Source of the DNA: Hadesarchaea archaeon
GTDB lineage: Archaea > Hadarchaeota > Hadarchaeia > Hadarchaeales > Hadarchaeaceae
Assembly (NCBI GenBank): GCA_003661465.1
Contig: QMWE01000010.1
Location: forward strand, 1 to 15,939
DNA length: 15,939 nt
Direction of reading: 5' to 3'
Below the pieces are notes generated by a model, which did not search any database, was not told where the DNA came from, and saw only the letters and a list, made by a program, of their open reading frames with translations. The translations under genes and the position numbers were made by a program. Position 1 is the first letter of the stretch; each line of letters starts with the position of its first letter. Of the stretch, positions 13,740-15,939 are shown piece after piece.

Positions 13740-15266
13740 ATGCTCGTAATTTTCGTTGGTGGTCAAATATTCGAAATTTTACATCGCGATGGATTGGGTA
13801 GGATCGGCAAGCTAACTACGGCTCATGGGAAGGTGACGACACCCACATTGATGCCAGTCATAGATCCATCAAACGTCATCATGACCCCAACCGAGATCCG
13901 ACAAGAGGTTGGTGCCGAGCTGATGATGACGAACGCCTATCTGATCAAAAAACGTTATGGTGGTGAAGCCGTGGAAAATGGTGTGCACGGCATACTTGGT
14001 TACAACGGTCCAATAATGACCGACAGCGGTGGATACCAAATACTTCGCTACGGGAGCGTGGAGACCTCACCGGAAGACATCGTCAGATACCAGGATGCGA
14101 TTTCTCCAGACATAGCCACGATACTCGACGTTCCCACGGGTGCACACACCACAAGAAAGAAGGCTGAGGAAACCGTGCAGATCACGACCGAACGGGCCAG
14201 AGAAGCCATCAGATTGCGTTCGAATCAGCGGGTGATGTGGTGTGGGCCAGTGCAGGGGGGACTCTTCTGTGACCTCGTGGCTAAATCCGCAAGGGAGATC
14301 GGAAAGCTCGATTACCACATCCATGCGATAGGAAGTCCCGTAGAGCTTCTCGAAGAATACAGATACGCCGAACTGGTTGACCTCGTCATGACCGCAAAGC
14401 AAAATCTTCCCCTTTCCCGTCCGATCCATCTGTTCGGAGCTGGACATCCGATGATGCTTGCGCTGGCCGTCGCTATGGGATGCGATCTTTTCGACTCCGC
14501 AGCGTACGTGCTTTACGCGCGGGAGGGGAGATACCTGACACCGGAAGGTACTTTTCACCTAGAGAAACTTTCATATTTTCCATGTGAATGTCCCGTATGC
14601 GTAAAGAACTCACCGGAAAAAGTACGCGAGCTGTCTGAGGAAAAACGAGTAAGGTTCTTGGCCACACATAATCTCCACGTGACATTTGGAGAGCTTCGGC
14701 GCATACGGGAGTCCATAATCGAGGGAAAACTATGGGAACACGTTCAGGTCAGGTGTCGAAGTCATCCACTACTGTTGGAGGGGTTCAGGAGACTTTTGAG
14801 GTATTCCAGTTTCATCGAACGTTTCGACCCGGTTACCAAAAAATCCGCTTTTTACTACTCAGGAGGAGAATCCGCAATGCGACCTGAGGTGCTGCGTCAC
14901 TCACGCAGGTTAGAGGAGAGATACAGCCCACCGCCACTGCCCGTATTGGCCATTCTGCCCGCGTTTGACCGTGAACGGCCAAAACTTCCTGAGCCGGAGA
15001 GGACACACCTGGTGAGGGTCATCCCCCCTTTTGGGGCTATCCCTGAAGAGCTGGACGAGGTATATCCTCTCGGACAGCTTCAAGTGCCTAAGGAGCTGGA
15101 TCCTGAACAGATCAGGACCGCGGCCGAGTCGATCCGTCACTTTCTTCAACTTCACGGTACGCATTATGAACGGGTGCTGTTATTCAACGACGGAAAACGG
15201 TGGGGAGATATGCTGATAAAAGCGTGCGCCTCCGTTGCTGAAAAATTGGAGATAATTGAGCTTTAA
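13740..15266 (+). CDS. tgtA: Archaeosine tRNA-guanine transglycosylase, lacking the PUA domain
   Basis: The enzyme replaces guanine at position 15 of tRNA with preQ0, the first step to archaeosine. The 508 residues hold a TIM-barrel catalytic domain (about 1-370). Active-site aspartates are Asp95 (MTDSGGYQ) and Asp252 (LFDSAAY), and the zinc site is Cys282, Cys284, Cys287 (PCECPVC) with His310. All are intact, so this is the transglycosylase and not its relative ArcS, where active-site residues are altered. The remaining part (about 396-508, LVRVIPPFGAIPEELDEVYP to the end) looks like the C1-type domain. A C-terminal PUA RNA-binding domain, usual in longer homologues of about 580 residues or more, is missing. 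ATG at 13740 is used; the ribosome binding site there is weak. Confidence 0.93.
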   Translation: MLVIFVGGQIFEILHRDGLGRIGKLTTAHGKVTTPTLMPVIDPSNVIMTPTEIRQEVGAELMMTNAYLIKKRYGGEAVENGVHGILGYNGPIMTDSGGYQILRYGSVETSPEDIVRYQDAISPDIATILDVPTGAHTTRKKAEETVQITTERAREAIRLRSNQRVMWCGPVQGGLFCDLVAKSAREIGKLDYHIHAIGSPVELLEEYRYAELVDLVMTAKQNLPLSRPIHLFGAGHPMMLALAVAMGCDLFDSAAYVLYAREGRYLTPEGTFHLEKLSYFPCECPVCVKNSPEKVRELSEEKRVRFLATHNLHVTFGELRRIRESIIEGKLWEHVQVRCRSHPLLLEGFRRLLRYSSFIERFDPVTKKSAFYYSGGESAMRPEVLRHSRRLEERYSPPPLPVLAILPAFDRERPKLPEPERTHLVRVIPPFGAIPEELDEVYPLGQLQVPKELDPEQIRTAAESIRHFLQLHGTHYERVLLFNDGKRWGDMLIKACASVAEKLEIIEL

Positions 15267-15280
15267 CGTGCAAAATTCGC

Positions 15281-15299
15281 CGCAAAAAGATTAAATAAA
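15281..15299 (+). promoter_or_regulatory. BRE/TATA promoter of the Lrp/AsnC gene
   Basis: CGCAAAAAGA followed by TTAAATAA (15292-15299) matches an archaeal BRE plus TATA arrangement. It predicts a transcript start near 15320, about 26 bases before the TTG start of the Lrp-type gene, leaving room for the GGGGGTTGAGG ribosome binding site. It lies in the 79-base gap after tgtA. Confidence 0.55.
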
Positions 15300-15345
15300 T
15301 GAAACTTTTACACTTTAACGCCGAGGTTGGGCCGGGGGTTGAGGT

Positions 15346-15786
15346 TTGGACAGTATCGACTTGAAACTTTTGAAGATGCTGAATGGCGATGCCCACGTTT
15401 CGCTAAACAGGATGGGGCGCGAAGTTGGTCTGAGCACCTCCGGGGTTCGAAGAAGGATCAAACAACTCGAACAAAAAGGTTTGATAGTAAAATATTCTGC
15501 CCAGATAGATCCAAAAAAATACGGGTATACCGTCGCCGCTTTTGTGAGTGTGGACGTAGACCCAAGGTCGATGCACGAACTGATACGAGCTTTGATCCGT
15601 CATCATGAGGTCTGTGAACTTCACAGGACAACGGGCCCGTATGCCCTGATGATCAAAGTACGGGCCAAAAACGTGGACGACCTCAATAGATTTATCGAAG
15701 AACACATACAATCTTTTGACTTCGTGAGAAGCGTGCACACGGTACTGGCGATGGACACCTTGAAGGAGACCATCCTGAACCTTTAG
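15346..15786 (+). CDS. Lrp/AsnC family transcriptional regulator
   Basis: The 146 residues match the usual Lrp/AsnC length. An N-terminal winged helix-turn-helix (about 3-50: IDLKLLKMLNGDAHVSLNRM, then GLSTSGVRRRIKQLEQKGLI) is followed by an effector-binding RAM domain (about 62-146). That domain contains TVAAFVSVDVDP, the glycine-bearing loop TTGPYALMIKVRAKNVDDL and the ending VHTVLAMDTLKETI. Such regulators form octamers and respond to amino acids; the ligand cannot be told from sequence. The TTG start at 15346 has GGGGG seven bases upstream and GAGGT adjoining it. It has its own promoter. A large dyad lies 22 bases after its stop codon and is a candidate binding site. Confidence 0.93.
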   Translation: MDSIDLKLLKMLNGDAHVSLNRMGREVGLSTSGVRRRIKQLEQKGLIVKYSAQIDPKKYGYTVAAFVSVDVDPRSMHELIRALIRHHEVCELHRTTGPYALMIKVRAKNVDDLNRFIEEHIQSFDFVRSVHTVLAMDTLKETILNL

Positions 15787-15808
15787 ATTTTGGGTCGGAG
15801 TTCCTAAA

Positions 15809-15840
15809 AAACATTAACTTTGTTAACATCGTTAATGTTT
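15809..15840. promoter_or_regulatory. 32-bp near-palindrome with GTTAAC centre, candidate operator
   Basis: Arms AAACATTAAC (15809-15818) and GTTAATGTTT (15831-15840) are perfect complements. The spacer holds TGTTAACA (15821-15828), a palindrome with exactly the same centre (15824.5), so 14 of 16 base pairs across the dyad match. There is no room for a hairpin loop at the centre, so a DNA-binding site is more likely than a terminator. It lies between the Lrp/AsnC gene and a likely gene start at 15879, and another GTTAAC occurs at 15870-15875. Confidence 0.55.
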
Positions 15841-15878
15841 CCTAGTTTGACGCCAATAGATGGCGGAGGGTTAACTCC

Positions 15879-15939
15879 ATGCCCTCTAGCTTGGCCCTCA
15901 TCCGGCCAACATCCACCGCCGAGCATGAGGCTCAACCTC
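15879..15939 (+). CDS. Possible start of a gene cut by the window edge
   Basis: ATG at 15879 is preceded by GGAGGG (15865-15870) with an eight-base gap, a good ribosome binding site, and the frame stays open to the window end (20 full codons beginning MPSSLALIRPTSTAEHEA). No family is recognisable from so short a piece. The stretch is also rich in short inverted repeats (TTGGCC/GGCCAA, GAGC/GCTC), and the opposite strand is open as well from the window end to 15804, so a non-coding RNA or a minus-strand gene end remains possible. Confidence 0.35.
   Translation, partial: MPSSLALIRPTSTAEHEAQP

Noticed and set aside
13767..13769. ATA as start codon of tgtA, five bases after GGTGG and aligned with the conserved FEI opening
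   Set aside because: An ATG is available at 13740, and homologues as I recall them carry a similar short extension before FEI, so an unusual start codon is not needed.
15804..15939. Minus-strand open frame running from the window end to a stop at 15804
   Set aside because: It reads straight through the 32-bp dyad and has no recognisable family; the plus-strand start at 15879 has a better signal, though this is not fully excluded.
1..15939. CRISPR arrays, insertion sequences, tRNA or rRNA genes
   Set aside because: No repeated spacer units, transposase motifs, tRNA cloverleaf or rRNA sequence was seen on reading either strand.

Overview
The window is archaeal. The evidence is an A-type (A1Ao) ATP synthase operon, archaeal SecD/SecF, archaeal-type S-adenosylmethionine synthetase, archaeosine tRNA-guanine transglycosylase, the archaeal HMG-CoA synthase/thiolase/DUF35 trio, a DUF61 (UPF0216) protein, and TATA-like boxes combined with GGTGA-type ribosome binding sites. 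The gene set looks euryarchaeal in the broad sense, but I cannot place it more closely. No rRNA, tRNA, insertion sequence, phage gene or CRISPR array is visible. Genes are tightly packed, no gap reaches 300 bases, and many genes start with TTG or GTG.

Region 1 (2-4812, + strand) is an A-type ATP synthase operon running I (5' end cut off)-K-E-C-F-D, followed by DUF61 and a 93-residue membrane protein. The catalytic A and B genes, which normally lie between F and D, are absent: the F stop codon and D start codon are adjacent. The rotor subunit K carries a one-site, Na+-type ion-binding signature.

Region 2 (4795-8326) has secF-secD on the minus strand, overlapping each other, with the secD 3' end overlapping the ATPase operon's last gene. 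Divergent from secF is trmI, a tRNA m1A methyltransferase.

Region 3 (8351-12424, minus strand) holds the entry to the mevalonate pathway for archaeal lipids: HMG-CoA synthase, acetoacetyl-CoA thiolase and the DUF35 scaffold protein. Upstream in the same direction are two HTH regulators, one with a COG1709-like sensor domain and one with a CBS-domain pair. Several dyads sit on or next to TATA-like elements here.

Region 4 (12425-15939, + strand) has S-adenosylmethionine synthetase, divergent from the HTH-CBS regulator. Next come an archaeosine tRNA-guanine transglycosylase that lacks the usual C-terminal PUA domain and a small Lrp/AsnC regulator. After these lie a 32-bp near-palindrome and the likely start of another gene cut by the window edge.

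The most unusual points are the ATP synthase operon without A and B, the pairing of a CBS-domain regulator with the SAM synthetase gene, and the set of candidate operators. I found no clearly new multi-gene system; the rest looks like ordinary archaeal housekeeping.
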